The notes below the pieces were generated by a model that saw nothing but the letters and a program-made list of their open reading frames with translations, made no database searches and was not told where the DNA came from. A program made the position numbers and the translations under genes. 13,824 bases of DNA from positions 1-13,824 of the forward strand of contig JAKASY010000006.1 in the NCBI GenBank assembly GCA_021817625.1. The letters run 5' to 3'. Positions within the stretch are counted from its first letter, which is position 1, and every line of letters begins with the position of its first letter. Shown piece by piece: positions 12,833 to 13,824 of the stretch. This DNA comes from Bacillota bacterium. Its GTDB lineage: Bacteria > Bacillota_E > JAJZYS01 > JAILZS01.

Positions 12833-13824
12833 TCAAGTGCTCGCCGGGCGGGGAGACGGGAGCGGGGCGCCCAACGGCCTTCCTACGCTTGCGTGGCATG
12901 TGCTCACTGCGCGACTCGCCGTCTCCGCCCGCACGCGCTCCACGGCAAGGCGCGCCGCGGTCGCGATGGCGCGGCCCGATACCAGCTCCGTGCGGGAGCC
13001 GTCGCCCGGATCACCCCGGGTGAGGACGGCCACCGCGTAGCGGCTGCCGTCCGGGTGCTCGGCGACGCCGGCGTCGCTCCAGACGCTGGCGAGCGTGCCG
13101 GTCTTGTGCGCAAGCCCGCCGCGGACCGATCGCGGAAAGGCGGCGGGCAGTCCGTTGCTCGTCGCGCAGGCGCGCAGCAGCTGGCGCATCTCCCCGCACA
13201 GCTCGGCGGGCGCCGCCTGGTCGCGCCAGATCTGGCCGAGCAGGTCGGTGACCTCCCTTGCCGTCGTTCGCCAGGGGGCAGTCGCCGGCTGCAGGTCCGG
13301 GTCGGTGCGCAGAAGCGGGAGGGCCTGCTCGACCGTCTCGACCCCCGCCATGCGCTCGGCCGCCCGCCGGTACATCTCGGCGATCGGGATCTCGAGGGTC
13401 GTGGCGCGCAGGCCGAGCTCGCGCACCGTCGCGGTCACGCGCCCGGGCGGGACGAGGCGGAGGATCACGTCGGTGGCGTGGTTGTCGCTCACCGCGATCA
13501 TGAGCAGCGCGAGGTCGCGCGCAGCGACAGGTCGACGGCGTGGGCCATCACGGACAGCCCGGTCGGTCCGGGCGTGCGACCGGCGGCCGGCACGCGTACG
13601 CGCTCGTCCAGCCGATGCTCGCCCGCCGCGACCGCGCGCATGAGGGCGACCAGGATGGCGACCTTGCCCACCGACGCGCTGGGCCAGAGGTCATCCGGAT
13701 GGTAGCCCGCCTCGACCCCCCGGTCGAGGTCGACGGCGTGAACCGATCCCCGCAGGTTGGCCGCTCGGGAAGCGCGCCTCACCGCCGCCGTCCAGCCAGG
13801 CCGCCAGGCGCCCGCGGGGGCGGT
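12833..13824 (-). pseudogene. Class A beta-lactamase-like serine hydrolase, frameshifted and 5'-partial
   Basis: Two adjacent minus-strand frames together encode one class A beta-lactamase-like protein. The first frame, open from the window edge (13824) to a TGA at 13500-13498, has the active-site SxxK as PSASVGKVAILVALM and ends after LSVMAHAVDLSLR. The second continues with RDLALLMIAVSDNHATDVIL (the SDN motif) and HKTGTLASVWSDAGVAEH (the KTG motif), stopping at 12833. The expected join, LSLR-DLALLMIAVSDN, needs removal of two bases in the alternating GC run at 13516-13522. The break is therefore a +2 (or -1) slip, or a sequencing error there. All three catalytic motifs are otherwise intact. 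No signal peptide is seen because the 5' end is outside the window. Many such chromosomal proteins are called beta-lactamase-related serine hydrolases, and true lactamase activity is not shown. Confidence 0.8.

Noticed and set aside
11519..13705. Plus-strand open frame of about 730 codons across the secreted protein, cyclase and beta-lactamase-like genes
   Set aside because: It spans the antisense of several unrelated genes and has no recognisable motif, so it is a GC-driven shadow.

Overview
The window is a very GC-rich (roughly 70-75% by eye), gene-dense bacterial chromosome segment. Many starts are GTG, several have strong purine-rich Shine-Dalgarno sequences, and neighbouring genes often overlap by four bases (GTGA). 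This fits a high-GC Gram-positive or related lineage (Actinobacteria, high-GC Bacillota or Chloroflexota). The sequence alone does not settle the phylum.

Positions 1-4484 (+ strand) hold a [NiFe]-hydrogenase maturation operon: the last codons of an upstream gene (probably hypD), then hypE, hypA, hypB and hypF, all overlapping or nearly touching. HypE and HypF make the Fe cyanide ligands, and HypA and HypB deliver nickel. No hydrogenase structural gene and no hypC lie in the window. Facing hypF and overlapping its 3' end is a hydrogenase maturation endopeptidase gene (4409-4942, - strand) with all three expected nickel ligands. It is not part of the hyp operon. It is the last gene of a minus-strand operon whose first two genes encode a 2Fe-2S subunit and a molybdopterin hydroxylase large subunit (isoquinoline 1-oxidoreductase / nicotinate dehydrogenase B type, with no FAD subunit). 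A candidate promoter and a 10-bp inverted repeat lie upstream of that operon.

Positions 7504-8589 (- strand) encode a phospholipase C / acid phosphatase family phosphoesterase without a visible signal peptide. From about 8600 to 11030 the region looks rearranged. It holds a C-terminal scrap of a TetR-family regulator, an intact isochorismatase-family hydrolase, about 600 bp of apparently non-coding GC-rich DNA with a 24-bp tandem repeat and hairpins, and the N-terminal half of an MFS transporter. That MFS fragment runs into the antisense of a short secreted-protein ORF.

Positions 10732-11997 (- strand) carry a pair of genes with good ribosome sites and signal peptides. One is an unrecognised Cys-containing secreted protein of 316 residues and the other is an 89-residue secreted ORF that may be truncated. 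Further upstream on the same strand are a metal-dependent cyclase/arylformamidase-like protein (12176-12817) and a class A beta-lactamase-like serine hydrolase. The hydrolase is split by a frameshift at a GC dinucleotide run near 13516-13522, and its 5' end is outside the window.

No rRNA, tRNA, CRISPR array or intact insertion sequence was seen. The most unusual points are the maturation protease coupled to a molybdenum hydroxylase, the uncharacterised secreted pair, and the cluster of gene remnants between 8.6 and 11 kb.
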